This document shows, in pieces, positions 1-7,909 of a DNA stretch of 64,000 nt. Source of the DNA: FEB-10 sp963710645. GTDB lineage: Bacteria > Acidobacteriota > Thermoanaerobaculia > Thermoanaerobaculales > Sulfomarinibacteraceae. The notes beneath the pieces are model-generated. The model was not told where the DNA came from. It saw only the letters and a program-made list of their open reading frames with translations, and did not search any database. A program made the translations under genes and the position numbers. Each line of letters begins with the position of its first letter. Within the stretch, counting starts at the first letter, position 1. The stretch is from positions 868,001 through 932,000 of the forward strand of contig CAVQBD010000009.1 of assembly GCA_963710645.1 (NCBI GenBank), in the 5' to 3' direction.

Positions 1-224
1 CATCCACAGCCCGGCTGTGTCTTCGAACCCCGACCCCAGAGGACACCGTGGTCATCGACGGATGCGAGATGAATGTGTCCAGATTAATCGCGAAGCGAGC
101 TCCGAGACACCTTCGCGCTGCGTGGCCCGTACTCTGCGAAAATGCTAGAATTACATGGATTCCAGGGGTTTGGCAGGGCCCCGAGAGTGGAGACCTGCTG
201 TTGGAGGTGTTCACCCATGGGTGA
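1..224 (+). CDS. tilS: tRNA(Ile)-lysidine synthetase, C-terminal end (partial)
   Basis: This is the 3' end of a gene that begins before the window; the frame is open from base 3 to the TGA at 222-224. TilS modifies the wobble cytidine of tRNA(Ile2) to lysidine in the cytoplasm. The visible tail reads ...VSRLIAKRAPRHLRAAWPVL followed by CENARITWIPGVWQG, the pattern of the TilS C-terminal tRNA-binding domain (basic patch, then WPVLC, then a W-I-PG turn). The catalytic N-terminal ATPase half is outside the window. Its last codons overlap the hpt-like start by 8 nt, and the hpt Shine-Dalgarno lies inside it. The order tilS-hpt-ftsH is conserved in many bacteria, which supports the assignment. A short fragment, so moderately high confidence. 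Confidence 0.8.
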   Translation, partial: STARLCLRTPTPEDTVVIDGCEMNVSRLIAKRAPRHLRAAWPVLCENARITWIPGVWQGPESGDLLLEVFTHG

Positions 225-738
225 GCCGAGGGTCGTTCACACGGCCGACGAGATTCACGAGCGACTGGTGGAGGTCGCGGCCCGCATCGCGGAGGACTAT
301 CGGGGCAAGCAATTGATCCTGGTGGGTATTTTGAAAGGTGCCGCTTTTCTACTGGCGGATCTCGCCCGGCTGATTCCGGAACCGGCGGACTACGAATTCG
401 TCGACGTCTCCATTTCATCGGGGGACAGGGGAGAGGTTGTGAACCTCACCTTCGCCACCCACATCGAAGTCTCGGGACGTCATCTGCTGGTCTTGAAAGA
501 CGTCTGCCACACCGGAGTGACAGAAAACTACCTCATCACCCATCTGAGTCAGCAGCGCCCTGCGTCGATCGAGGTCGTGGCCCTGGTGGATCGGCCCCAT
601 CAGCGGAGCGTCAATCTGCCCGCAAAATACGCCGTTTTCAGCGATGACACCAACGGCTATCTCGTCGGATACGGGCTCGGCCTGGAGTGGGGCCAATACA
701 CGAATCGACCCAATCTGTGCGTGATCGAACGAGAGTGA
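217..738 (+). CDS. hpt: Divergent hypoxanthine phosphoribosyltransferase-like protein
   Basis: This 173-residue protein has the fold of type I purine phosphoribosyltransferases, which join PRPP to hypoxanthine or guanine. I chose ATG 217 because GGAGGT at 203-208 precedes it; an upstream in-frame ATG at 142 would lie deep inside tilS. The pyrophosphate loop (VGILKG, residues 36-41) and the purine hood region (VALVDRP, then LVGYGLGLEW near 149-158) are recognisable. The PRPP-binding loop, normally V-E-D-I-x-D-T-G, reads LKDVCHTGVT (93-102). The acidic residue before the conserved Asp is Lys94, and the catalytic Asp is His98. The flexible loop around 66-72 is also short. The gene sits between tilS and ftsH as expected. 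The family assignment is secure; activity as a normal HPRT is doubtful, and a regulatory or altered-substrate role is possible. Confidence 0.78.
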   Translation: MGEPRVVHTADEIHERLVEVAARIAEDYRGKQLILVGILKGAAFLLADLARLIPEPADYEFVDVSISSGDRGEVVNLTFATHIEVSGRHLLVLKDVCHTGVTENYLITHLSQQRPASIEVVALVDRPHQRSVNLPAKYAVFSDDTNGYLVGYGLGLEWGQYTNRPNLCVIERE

Positions 739-806
739 CTCCGGGAGTCCTCGTGGTCCCGACAACCGGGGGGGAACAAGCCCGCTCTGCAAGGGGTTTC
801 CCCTGT

Positions 807-832
807 AGCCCAACGCGGAATGCGTTGAGGCT
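807..832 (+). promoter_or_regulatory. Hairpin abutting the ftsH ribosome binding site
   Basis: AGCC-CAACGC, a 5-nt loop GGAAT, then GCGTTG-a-GGCT can form a 10-bp stem with one bulged base. It ends one base before the ftsH Shine-Dalgarno GGAGG at 833-837. It could influence ftsH translation or separate it from hpt. This is seen only as potential pairing, and no function is known. Confidence 0.35.
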
Positions 833-847
833 GGAGGCAGGAACAGC

Positions 848-2734
848 GTGAACCAGACCGTCCGAACCGTACTCATGTGGCTCGTCATACTGGTGGGGGT
901 CCTGCTGATCTTCTCGGTACTTCGGGGCTACTCGACGACCAGCAACGAAATCGCATTTTCCGAATTCCTCGACAGGGTCGGCGACGGGAAGGTGAGCAGG
1001 GTGCTCATCAAGGGTGATGAGATACACATCAAGTCCGCCGGAACCGAGGACGTCGGGCCGGCGCCGAGATACGACCTCTTCACCATCAATCCCCAATACG
1101 ACAACCTCGTCACCGAGCTCCGCGAGCACGACGTGCAGATCAAAGTCGAGAAACCATCCGACGGAAGGGTGCTGACCGCGCTGTTGTCATGGGCACCGCT
1201 GCTGATCTTGGTCGGTCTGTGGTTCGTCTTCTTCCGCCAGATGCAATCCGGCGGAACCAAGGCGATGTCATTCGGAAAATCCAAGGCAAAGCTCCTGACC
1301 CCCGACCAGAAGAAGGCGACCTTCGCCGATGTGGCCGGCGTCAACGAAGCCAAGGAGGAGCTCGAGGAGATCATCGAATTTCTGAAGGACCCGAAGAAGT
1401 TCCAACGCCTGGGAGGAAAGATCCCCAAGGGAGTCCTGCTGATGGGAGGGCCCGGCACCGGTAAGACCCTGCTGGCCAGAGCCGTCGCCGGCGAGGCGGA
1501 CGTGCCGTTCTTCTCGATTTCGGGCTCGGACTTCGTGGAGATGTTCGTGGGCGTCGGCGCGTCCCGGGTCCGCGACCTCTTTGAACAGGGCAAGAAAAAC
1601 GCTCCCTGCATCGTTTTCATCGACGAGATCGACGCCGTGGGTCGGCACCGCGGAGCAGGACTCGGCGGCGGTCACGACGAACGCGAGCAGACGCTCAACC
1701 AGTTGCTGGTGGAGATGGACGGCTTCGAGTCCAACGAGGGCGTGATCCTGATCTCGGCCACCAACCGTCCGGATGTGCTCGATCCCGCGCTGCTGAGACC
1801 CGGACGATTCGACCGGCGCATCGTCGTCAGCGCACCCGACGTCAGGGGCAGGGAGGGCATCCTCCAGGTCCACACAACGAATATCCCGCTCGCGTCGGAC
1901 GTGGACATGCCTGTACTGGCGAGATCGACCCCCGGATTCACCGGTGCCGACCTGGCCAACCTGGTCAACGAAGCGGCGTTGCGGGCCGCCCGATTCAACA
2001 AGATGAAGGTGGAGATGGCGGACTTCGAGTTCGCCAAGGACAAGGTCATGATGGGATCGGAACGACGCTCCCTCGTGATGTCGGAAGAGGAAAAACGAAT
2101 CACTGCGTATCACGAGGCCGGTCACGCCCTGGTTGCCGTGCTCCTGCCCGACGCCGATCCGCTGCACAAGGTGACCATCATCCCCCGAGGCATGGCCCTC
2201 GGGCTGACCCAGCAGCTCCCCCTGGAAGATCGCTACACCTACTCTCTGAAGTACCTCGAGGCCAACCTGCGTGTACTGATGGGGGGTCGCCTCGCCGAGG
2301 AGATCGTCTTCGGATCGGACAAGATGACCACCGGCGCCGGCAACGATCTCGAACGCTGTACCGAGCTTGCCCGGAAGATGGTCTGCGAGTGGGGCATGAG
2401 CACCAAGATGGGCCCGCTGACATTCGGCAAGCGTGAAGAGTCGATCTTCCTCGGCAAAGAGTTCGCACGCCACCAGGACTACTCGGACGCCACTGCGGTT
2501 CAAATCGATGACGAGATCCGACGACTCGTAAAAGAGGCCTACAGTGACGCACGCAGCCTGCTCAGGCAGAACCGCGCGGCCCTCGAGGCGATCACCGAGG
2601 CCCTCCTCGAAGACGAGGTCCTCGAAGGCGAACGGATCTACGACATCATCGGCGAAACAACGGACTTGGATGCCGAGACATTGAAACGACAGAACCGGCG
2701 AGTCGAGGACGGGGAGGTCGAGGAACCGGCGTGA
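848..2734 (+). CDS. ftsH: ATP-dependent zinc metalloprotease FtsH
   Basis: FtsH is a membrane-anchored hexameric AAA+ protease that degrades misfolded membrane proteins and regulatory proteins. The product has 628 residues, normal for the family. The start is GTG 848 with GGAGG at 833-837. There are two membrane segments (about 7-26 and 108-128) around a periplasmic domain. The AAA module has Walker A GGPGTGKT (200-207; most FtsH have GPPGTGKT, so one Pro is Gly), Walker B IVFIDEID (255-262), ATNRPD (304-309) and the arginine-finger segment LRPGRFDR (316-323). The protease domain has the zinc site HEAGH (422-426) with the third ligand in GAGNDLE near residue 500. The stop overlaps the folP start by 4 nt (GTGA), indicating translational coupling. 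Confidence 0.97.
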   Translation: MNQTVRTVLMWLVILVGVLLIFSVLRGYSTTSNEIAFSEFLDRVGDGKVSRVLIKGDEIHIKSAGTEDVGPAPRYDLFTINPQYDNLVTELREHDVQIKVEKPSDGRVLTALLSWAPLLILVGLWFVFFRQMQSGGTKAMSFGKSKAKLLTPDQKKATFADVAGVNEAKEELEEIIEFLKDPKKFQRLGGKIPKGVLLMGGPGTGKTLLARAVAGEADVPFFSISGSDFVEMFVGVGASRVRDLFEQGKKNAPCIVFIDEIDAVGRHRGAGLGGGHDEREQTLNQLLVEMDGFESNEGVILISATNRPDVLDPALLRPGRFDRRIVVSAPDVRGREGILQVHTTNIPLASDVDMPVLARSTPGFTGADLANLVNEAALRAARFNKMKVEMADFEFAKDKVMMGSERRSLVMSEEEKRITAYHEAGHALVAVLLPDADPLHKVTIIPRGMALGLTQQLPLEDRYTYSLKYLEANLRVLMGGRLAEEIVFGSDKMTTGAGNDLERCTELARKMVCEWGMSTKMGPLTFGKREESIFLGKEFARHQDYSDATAVQIDDEIRRLVKEAYSDARSLLRQNRAALEAITEALLEDEVLEGERIYDIIGETTDLDAETLKRQNRRVEDGEVEEPA

Positions 2735-3600
2735 AGGACCGCCACACAGGGGTGACCCCGCAGCAACGGACGACGCGGCTTGACGACCTGTGGCCGCGGC
2801 GGAGGCCCGTGGTGATGGCAATACTCAACTGCACGCCCGACTCCTTCTCCGACGGCGGTCGATTTCTGGATATTTCCGCGGCTCTCGAGCATGGGGAATC
2901 CCTGATCCGCGACGGCGCCGACATCGTGGATATCGGTGGTGAATCCACCCGACCGGGCGCCGAATCGGTTGCGGCGGACGAGGAGCTGCGCCGGATCTTG
3001 CCTGTGGTCGAGGAACTCAGAAGCCGCCACCCCGAGTTTCCATTGTCGGTGGATACCTCCAAGACCGACGTCGCCGCAGCGGCCCTCGAAGCCGGCGCCG
3101 ATCTGATCAACGACGTTTCCGCGGCCAATGATCCCGGGCTGCTCGAATTGGTCGCGGGGCACGGTGCGGCCATCGTATTGATGCATCGACGGGGACAGCC
3201 GCGAACCATGCAGGACGACACGGCGTATGGCGATGTGGTGGGCGAAGTCAGGGACTTCCTCCGCCACCGGGCCGCATTGGCTACTCAGGCCGGCATCCCC
3301 GCCCACCGGGTGTGGATCGACCCGGGCATCGGATTCGGCAAGGATGCGGACGGCAATCTCAGGCTGCTCGCGGCCCTGCCAGAAATTGCAGATCTCGGAC
3401 ACCCGGTGCTGGTGGGAGCGTCTCGGAAGTCCTTTATCGGAGAGATTTCTGGGGCCGGCGTAGCGGCGAGGCTTCCGGGCAGCCTGGCGGCCCTTATCCC
3501 CATGATTCGACTGCCCCGGGCGGTGGTTCGGGTCCATGATCCACTGCCGTCGGTCCAGTTCCTCGAGATCGCCTCCAGGCTCGTGGAGGCCGGTGCATGA
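2731..3600 (+). CDS. folP: Dihydropteroate synthase
   Basis: FolP condenses 6-hydroxymethyl-dihydropterin pyrophosphate with p-aminobenzoate in cytoplasmic folate synthesis. The product has 289 residues, slightly long because of a 25-residue N-terminal lead. Family motifs are all present: NCTPDSFSDGG (33-43), DIGGESTRPGA, INDVSA, the MHRRG-x-P-x-TM loop, DPGIGFGKD and GASRKSFIG. The start is GTG 2731, overlapping the ftsH stop (GTGA), and the stop overlaps the cdaA ATG (ATGA). These overlaps place it inside a coupled ftsH-folP-cdaA-ybbR transcript. The order folP-cdaA-ybbR-glmM is seen in several phyla. No missing key residue was noticed. Confidence 0.96.
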   Translation: MKDRHTGVTPQQRTTRLDDLWPRRRPVVMAILNCTPDSFSDGGRFLDISAALEHGESLIRDGADIVDIGGESTRPGAESVAADEELRRILPVVEELRSRHPEFPLSVDTSKTDVAAAALEAGADLINDVSAANDPGLLELVAGHGAAIVLMHRRGQPRTMQDDTAYGDVVGEVRDFLRHRAALATQAGIPAHRVWIDPGIGFGKDADGNLRLLAALPEIADLGHPVLVGASRKSFIGEISGAGVAARLPGSLAALIPMIRLPRAVVRVHDPLPSVQFLEIASRLVEAGA

Positions 3601-4403
3601 ACTGGCTGCTCACCACTCTGCGCGGACTCACCGATCTTTCCATCGGCATCGCCGACGTCGTGGACATCTTCACCGTCGCCATCCTGATCTACGCACTCCT
3701 GGTGCTGCTCCGGGGTACCCGGGCGATGCAGATGCTGTGGGGCATCCTGATCATCGCGGGACTCTACTTCGTCGCCTCCACCTTCAATCTGATCACACTG
3801 TCCAACATCCTCGGAAATCTGCTCGGCTTCCTGCCCATCGCCATCATCGTTTTATTCCAGCAGGAGATCCGCAGAATGCTGACGGCCTTTGGTTCCACCG
3901 CGTGGTTCCGATGGGACCTGGGTCAGGACGAGGGCCCGGTCATGCTCAACGACCTCGCCCTGGCGGTCCAGGCTCTCGCTTCGAAACGCACCGGCGCGTT
4001 GATCGCCATTGAACGTCGGGACTCCCTTGCGGTATGGGCCGACACCGGAATCCCGCTGGAAGCCCTCTTCTCCTACGACCTGATTCTCAACATCTTCATT
4101 CCGGGAACTCCGCTGCACGACGGTGCCGTCATCATCAATGGCGAGCGGATCGTCGCGGCCTCCTGCTTCCTGCCGCTGACCACCCGCCACGAGCTCTCGT
4201 CCGAACTCGGCACCCGCCATCGGGCGGCCATAGGGCTCACCGAAGAAAGCGACGCATTGGTCATCGTCGTGTCGGAGGAGACCGGCACGATCTCCCTGGC
4301 GGTGGAACAGCAGCTGCTCCGACCACTGGACGAGGCCACCCTGCGCAACGCCCTTGCCGAGCACCTCTACCAGCTCCGACCCAGTGAGGAGGTGGGGCTT
4401 TGA
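3597..4403 (+). CDS. cdaA: Diadenylate cyclase CdaA (c-di-AMP synthase)
   Basis: CdaA makes c-di-AMP from two ATP at the inner face of the membrane. This second messenger controls potassium and cell-wall homeostasis. The 268-residue product has three hydrophobic segments in residues 1-90, then the DAC domain from about 110 to 245. The catalytic signatures are DGA (175-177, in PLHDGAVIINGERI) and RHR (207-209, in GTRHRAAIG). The length matches the family. ATG 3597 overlaps the folP stop, and the TGA at 4401 overlaps the TTG start of the YbbR gene. With YbbR and GlmM directly downstream this is the classic cdaA-cdaR-glmM arrangement, in which both neighbours are known in Firmicutes to modulate cyclase activity. 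Confidence 0.95.
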   Translation: MNWLLTTLRGLTDLSIGIADVVDIFTVAILIYALLVLLRGTRAMQMLWGILIIAGLYFVASTFNLITLSNILGNLLGFLPIAIIVLFQQEIRRMLTAFGSTAWFRWDLGQDEGPVMLNDLALAVQALASKRTGALIAIERRDSLAVWADTGIPLEALFSYDLILNIFIPGTPLHDGAVIINGERIVAASCFLPLTTRHELSSELGTRHRAAIGLTEESDALVIVVSEETGTISLAVEQQLLRPLDEATLRNALAEHLYQLRPSEEVGL

Positions 4404-5083
4404 GGTTACGTCCACGGTATCCGCTTCAGTTTCTGGTGTCCGTACTGGCGGCATTCCTGCTGTGGTACGGCCTGGCCGCCCAACGCGGCAGGGACATCTC
4501 GGTCCGAGGCGTACGCGCGCAGCTCACCCTGGTCAACATCCCGGCAAATCTCGTCCTTGTGTCCGGTGTTCCCGACAGTGTGTTGGCCCAGCTGAGGGGT
4601 CCCCTGTCCCGGACCCTGGATCCGCGCACACCCCTCGAGGTTCTCCTCGATCTGTCCAACGCCCAACCCGGAACCACTTCCTATCCCATCGATGCCGCGG
4701 ATATGCCACTGCCGGCCGAAGTGGAGGTCGTGAGCATCGAGCCATCCACAATCTCGCTGGAATTCGAGCGGAGACAGACCCTCATCGTCACCGTGCGGCC
4801 GGTGATCGAGGGCCAACCCGCGCCGGGCTTCGAACTCGGAGCGGTCCGGGCCACACCCGTGCAGGTGCCCGTCCAGGGCCCTGCGAGCCACCTCGTGGAC
4901 CTCGAGTCCGTGATCACCGAACCATTGTCCGTTGAGGGCGCCACCGGTCCCATCAACGGCATGGTCCGACCCATCCTCCAGGACCCGCAGCTCCGACTGC
5001 TTTCGGCGGTTCCGATACAAGTCATCGTCGAGGTCCGACCGGTCCCGGAGCCGACACCCACCCCCTACGAAAACGCGCAGTAG
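4400..5083 (+). CDS. ybbR: YbbR/CdaR-like membrane-anchored regulator of CdaA
   Basis: This 227-residue protein has one N-terminal membrane anchor (about residues 10-24, FLVSVLAAFLLWYGLA) and an extracytoplasmic region of YbbR-type beta domains, with recurring patterns such as VSVRGVRAQLTLVNIPANL and PSTISLEFERRQT. CdaR/YbbR proteins bind and modulate the diadenylate cyclase. The start is the rare codon TTG at 4400, preceded by GAGGAGG at 4386-4392 and overlapping the cdaA stop. The C-terminus ends in a short Pro/Thr tail (EPTPTPYENAQ). The identification rests on domain style plus position between cdaA and glmM. The direction of its effect on CdaA cannot be read from the sequence. Confidence 0.85.
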   Translation: MRLRPRYPLQFLVSVLAAFLLWYGLAAQRGRDISVRGVRAQLTLVNIPANLVLVSGVPDSVLAQLRGPLSRTLDPRTPLEVLLDLSNAQPGTTSYPIDAADMPLPAEVEVVSIEPSTISLEFERRQTLIVTVRPVIEGQPAPGFELGAVRATPVQVPVQGPASHLVDLESVITEPLSVEGATGPINGMVRPILQDPQLRLLSAVPIQVIVEVRPVPEPTPTPYENAQ

Positions 5084-5197
5084 GCGCCAAGACACGCGGC
5101 GAAGAGACAAAAACTGGAAAGGAAGTGCACATATCGACATCAAAATTGTTGACGGTCACTGCATTTTGTGAAAAACTCGTACAACTTGGGGGAAACC

Positions 5198-6517
5198 GTG
5201 GACACACTGTTCGGAACCGATGGCATACGTGGCCGGGCCTTCGAGCCACCCCTCGACAAAGACACCGTAGGGCGTCTGGGCGTCGCCCTTGCGAGTGTGT
5301 TGACCCAGACCCCACACATTCTGCTCGCCGGCGATACCAGGTCGTCCACCGAGGTCCTGGCCAGTTGGTTTGCGGGCAGCTTTGCCGCCGACGGCAGTAC
5401 CGTCACCTGGGGCGGCGTCCTGCCCACCCCTGCCGTGTCGCAGCTGGTCCGCGGCGGGAACTTCGGCGCCGGGGTCGTCATCTCCGCCTCCCACAATCCC
5501 GCGGAAGACAACGGCATCAAGATCCTCGGACCGTCTGGCGAGAAGCTCGACGATACCTCCGAACGTCGGCTCGAGGAGCGGATCTCGGCGGCGCAGCTAC
5601 AGACCGGCGGGCATCTCCCGGTGATCGATCACAGTCTGGGCCCCCGTTACCTCGATCTCATCGTGCAGTCCCTCGGCAATGGTCGGCCCCTGGCCGGAAT
5701 GCACCTGGTCGTGGACGCGGCGAACGGCGCCGGGTCCGGTCTGGCCGAAGAGCTCTTCACCACCCTCGGCGCGAGGGTGACGTCCATCGCATCGTCCCCC
5801 GACGGCTCCAACATCAACCGCGGCTGCGGCGCCACGGCGCCGGCCCATCTCGCGCAGCAGGTAGCAGCTCACGGCGCCGATGCCGGCGTGGCGCTGGATG
5901 GCGACGCCGACCGGTGCATGTTGGTGGACGAGAACGGGCGAATCCTCGACGGTGACGACGTTTTGTACGCCTGGTCTCGGTATTTGGTCGACTCAGACAG
6001 GCTTCCCGGCCGCAAGGTCGTGGCAACCGTTATGAGCAACTTCGGCCTCGAAAACGTCCTTCGGGAGAGAAACATCAACCTGGTGCGCTGTTCGGTGGGT
6101 GATCGTTGGGTCTGGCAGGCCATGCGCGAGCACGGCGCCGCCCTCGGCGGCGAGCAGTCCGGCCACGTCATCTGTTCGCACTACGGAGTTTCCGGCGATG
6201 GCCTCCTGACCGCCGGCCACCTGTTGTCCATCGTTGCGCGGAGGGGAGAACCCGTGTCGAAGCTCTCCAACCTGGAACGTTTTCCCCAGATTCTCATCAA
6301 CGTTCCGGTGACCCGACGAGCCCCCTTCGAGGACCTGCCCTCGGTTCGGAATCACCTGGCGGCGACCGAGGAACGTCTGGTGGGGCGCGGTCGGGTGCTG
6401 CTCAGATATTCGGGAACCGAGCCGCTGGCCCGGGTCATGATCGAGGGCGAGGACGCACAAGAGATCCAAACCCTCGCGGAGGAGTTGGCCGAGACCATCC
6501 GCCAGGAGTTGGGCTGA
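5198..6517 (+). CDS. glmM: Phosphoglucosamine mutase
   Basis: GlmM interconverts glucosamine-6-phosphate and glucosamine-1-phosphate on the way to UDP-GlcNAc for peptidoglycan and lipopolysaccharide. I prefer GTG 5198 (MDTLFGTDGIRG...): GGGGGA at 5187-5192 precedes it and the protein then begins as the family does. An in-frame GTG at 5168 would add ten residues but has no ribosome site. The 439-residue product has the phosphoserine loop ISASHNPAEDNGIK (active Ser about 98), the metal loop DGDADRC, the sugar-binding GEQSGH and the phosphate-binding RYSGTEPLARVM near the C-terminus. It is separated by 114 nt from ybbR, so it may also be read from its own promoter. In some bacteria GlmM binds and inhibits CdaA. 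Confidence 0.95.
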   Translation: MDTLFGTDGIRGRAFEPPLDKDTVGRLGVALASVLTQTPHILLAGDTRSSTEVLASWFAGSFAADGSTVTWGGVLPTPAVSQLVRGGNFGAGVVISASHNPAEDNGIKILGPSGEKLDDTSERRLEERISAAQLQTGGHLPVIDHSLGPRYLDLIVQSLGNGRPLAGMHLVVDAANGAGSGLAEELFTTLGARVTSIASSPDGSNINRGCGATAPAHLAQQVAAHGADAGVALDGDADRCMLVDENGRILDGDDVLYAWSRYLVDSDRLPGRKVVATVMSNFGLENVLRERNINLVRCSVGDRWVWQAMREHGAALGGEQSGHVICSHYGVSGDGLLTAGHLLSIVARRGEPVSKLSNLERFPQILINVPVTRRAPFEDLPSVRNHLAATEERLVGRGRVLLRYSGTEPLARVMIEGEDAQEIQTLAEELAETIRQELG

Positions 6518-6552
6518 CCGCATCGCGGGTCCTCAATCGGTTGCCCTGGTCG

Positions 6553-6584
6553 CGCAATTCACTCCGCAGACTCCGTGAATTGCG
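6553..6584 (+). repeat. Inverted repeat of module E (copy 1), possible glmM terminator
   Basis: CGCAATTCAC (6553-6562) is exactly complementary to GTGAATTGCG (6575-6584) around a 12-nt loop. The T-rich run TTGATTCGACTTTTCTT follows, so it could terminate the glmM transcript. The sequence recurs in inverted orientation at the right end of module E copy 3 (near 35030-35046), so it is also a repeat-family member. Confidence 0.55.
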
Positions 6585-6614
6585 TTGATTCGACTTTTCT
6601 TCCCTGATTACAAT
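6585..6614 (+). promoter_or_regulatory. Candidate sigma70-type promoter of the hydrolase gene
   Basis: TTGATT (6585-6590), an 18-nt spacer and TACAAT (6609-6614) fit the housekeeping consensus at 4/6 and 5/6 positions. A transcript would begin near 6621, just before the TGGAGGT ribosome site (6624-6630). This supports ATG 6634 over ATG 6613, which lies inside the -10 element. Confidence 0.5.
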
Positions 6615-6633
6615 GCAGATTCCTGGAGGTGAG

Positions 6634-7440
6634 ATGCCGAAGACAACCAGAAACGGCGTGAGGCTGCACTACGAGATTGAGGGCAACGGTCAGCCGGTGC
6701 TGCTCATTCACGGACACACGCTGGATTTGACAATCTGGGACGATCTCGTGGCGCCGTTGGTGGCGGCCGGTTGTCGGGTTATCCGATTCGATCTGAGGGG
6801 TCATGGCCGCAGCGATCGTCCGGAGAAGGACTACCGGATTTCCGACCACGCAACGGACGCATTCTGCGTCCTCGGTCACGCCCGGGTGGACCGAGCCGCG
6901 GTGATCGGTTATTCGATCGGAGGGGGAATCGCGCTCGAAATGGCGCTGACCAACCCCCTTCGCGTCGATCGGCTAGGCCTCATGTCGCCCGTGCTGCCCG
7001 ATCGACCGTTCGAGGCGGCCTTCTTCGACAACCTCCGCAGCGTGGCTCGGGTTGTGCGTGCCGATGGAATGAGAGCGGCCATGTCCGGACCATGGATGGC
7101 CAGCCCACTTTGGGCGGAATCGCTTTCCAAACCAGGAGTCGCCGAGCGGCTGGAAGCCATCGTTCGGGACTTTCCAGGAGCCGAGTACCTGGCCTCTCAA
7201 CGCGACCAGCCAAACCGGGACTGGACCGTACCCGCCCGTCTGGGCGAGATTTCACAACCCACATTGGTCATGGTCGGAGAGCGCGAAATGCCGGGATTCC
7301 TCGCCTGGGCCTCAGAGATTGCCGAGGTCATTCCAAACGCCACGCTTGAGGTCTTTGACGGGCTGGGTCATCTCCATCTGCTCGAGAGTCCGGATTTCAT
7401 TGCCCATGTCTTGACGGAATTCACGGCGTCTGTCGATTGA
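6634..7440 (+). CDS. Alpha/beta-hydrolase fold protein
   Basis: This 268-residue cytoplasmic protein has the alpha/beta-hydrolase layout. The oxyanion region HGHTLDLTIWDD is followed by GHGRSDRP and the nucleophile elbow GYSIGGG. The acid position lies in MVGEREMPG, and the catalytic His is in GLGHLHLLESPD near the C-terminus. The style resembles the peroxidase/3-oxoadipate lactonase-like branch, but the substrate cannot be inferred. ATG 6634 is chosen for TGGAGGT at 6624-6630 and the promoter just upstream; ATG 6613 lies inside the -10 hexamer. The acid position seems to be Glu rather than the common Asp. It is a single-gene unit after the glmM operon and before repeat-rich DNA. Confidence 0.85.
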   Translation: MPKTTRNGVRLHYEIEGNGQPVLLIHGHTLDLTIWDDLVAPLVAAGCRVIRFDLRGHGRSDRPEKDYRISDHATDAFCVLGHARVDRAAVIGYSIGGGIALEMALTNPLRVDRLGLMSPVLPDRPFEAAFFDNLRSVARVVRADGMRAAMSGPWMASPLWAESLSKPGVAERLEAIVRDFPGAEYLASQRDQPNRDWTVPARLGEISQPTLVMVGEREMPGFLAWASEIAEVIPNATLEVFDGLGHLHLLESPDFIAHVLTEFTASVD

Positions 7441-7483
7441 TTGGCTGTTTGGCGCCCGGGCTGCGCGCGCGGTACGGGTCGGT

Positions 7484-7731
7484 GATTTCGACGCGCCCGT
7501 CTCCCCGAGGCGCTACCCGAGGTTACTCGCGGCCTCCGGCCGCGGTGACCTGCCGTCACCAGCGAGTGGCCAGTGGCCGGGTCAACCCCCGCCACATCCC
7601 TCCCGGCCCAGGCCACAATCGCTGCCGCCGGCAGGTTGCCCCCTTTAACATTGTTGGGACCCAAGGCGCTGAATGACTCAGTTTGTGAGCCCCAACATTG
7701 TTAAAGACGGCACGCCCGCCCATCGCGCCCT
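7484..7731. repeat. 248-bp direct repeat L, copy 1 (upstream of mrp)
   Basis: This block matches 9170-9417 at a constant offset of 1686 bases without gaps; by eye I count about 11 mismatches. It contains the palindrome GCGGCCTCCGGCCGC, the hairpin GGTGACctgccGTCACC and flanking ACTCGC/GCGAGT arms, so it could fold as a branched structure, and its right part is module A. The rest of the gap 7441-7909 shows no gene beyond the repeats listed. Confidence 0.85.
7638..7711 (-). repeat. Variable-stem hairpin, module A copy 1 (reverse orientation)
   Basis: The outer arms GCCCCC and GACGGC are the constant arms of module A read in reverse. The inner stem TTTAACATTGTTGGG pairs with CCCAACATTGTTAAA around a loop of about 32 nt. 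Other copies share the arms but carry different stems. Confidence 0.8.
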
Positions 7732-7756
7732 CTCAGCCACCGGGAGGATGGCAGGG

Positions 7757-7798
7757 AACTTTCAACGTTTAACGTTCAACGTTCAACGTTCAACTCTC
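7757..7798. repeat. Heptanucleotide tandem array (AACGTTC type)
   Basis: Six 7-nt units: AACTTTC, AACGTTT, AACGTTC three times, AACTCTC. It is non-coding although open in one frame. It lies on the same side of module A as in the other composites, once orientation is taken into account. Confidence 0.8.
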
Positions 7799-7909
7799 GT
7801 CAACGGCACGCCCGTTCGTCGCGCCCATTCCCGATCCGGGTGGGCGGAGGAACAGGAATTGTATGAACGCAGCACTGGGTTAGACTCTACGGCGGTCCGA
7901 GGAGGAAGA

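Noticed and set aside
1268..2821. A 517-residue minus-strand frame opposite ftsH
   Set aside because: It is antisense to all FtsH motifs, with no start signal and no recognisable domain.
7673..7909. An N-terminal extension of Mrp
   Set aside because: It translates repeat L, module A and a heptanucleotide array; a strong ribosome site precedes ATG 7910.
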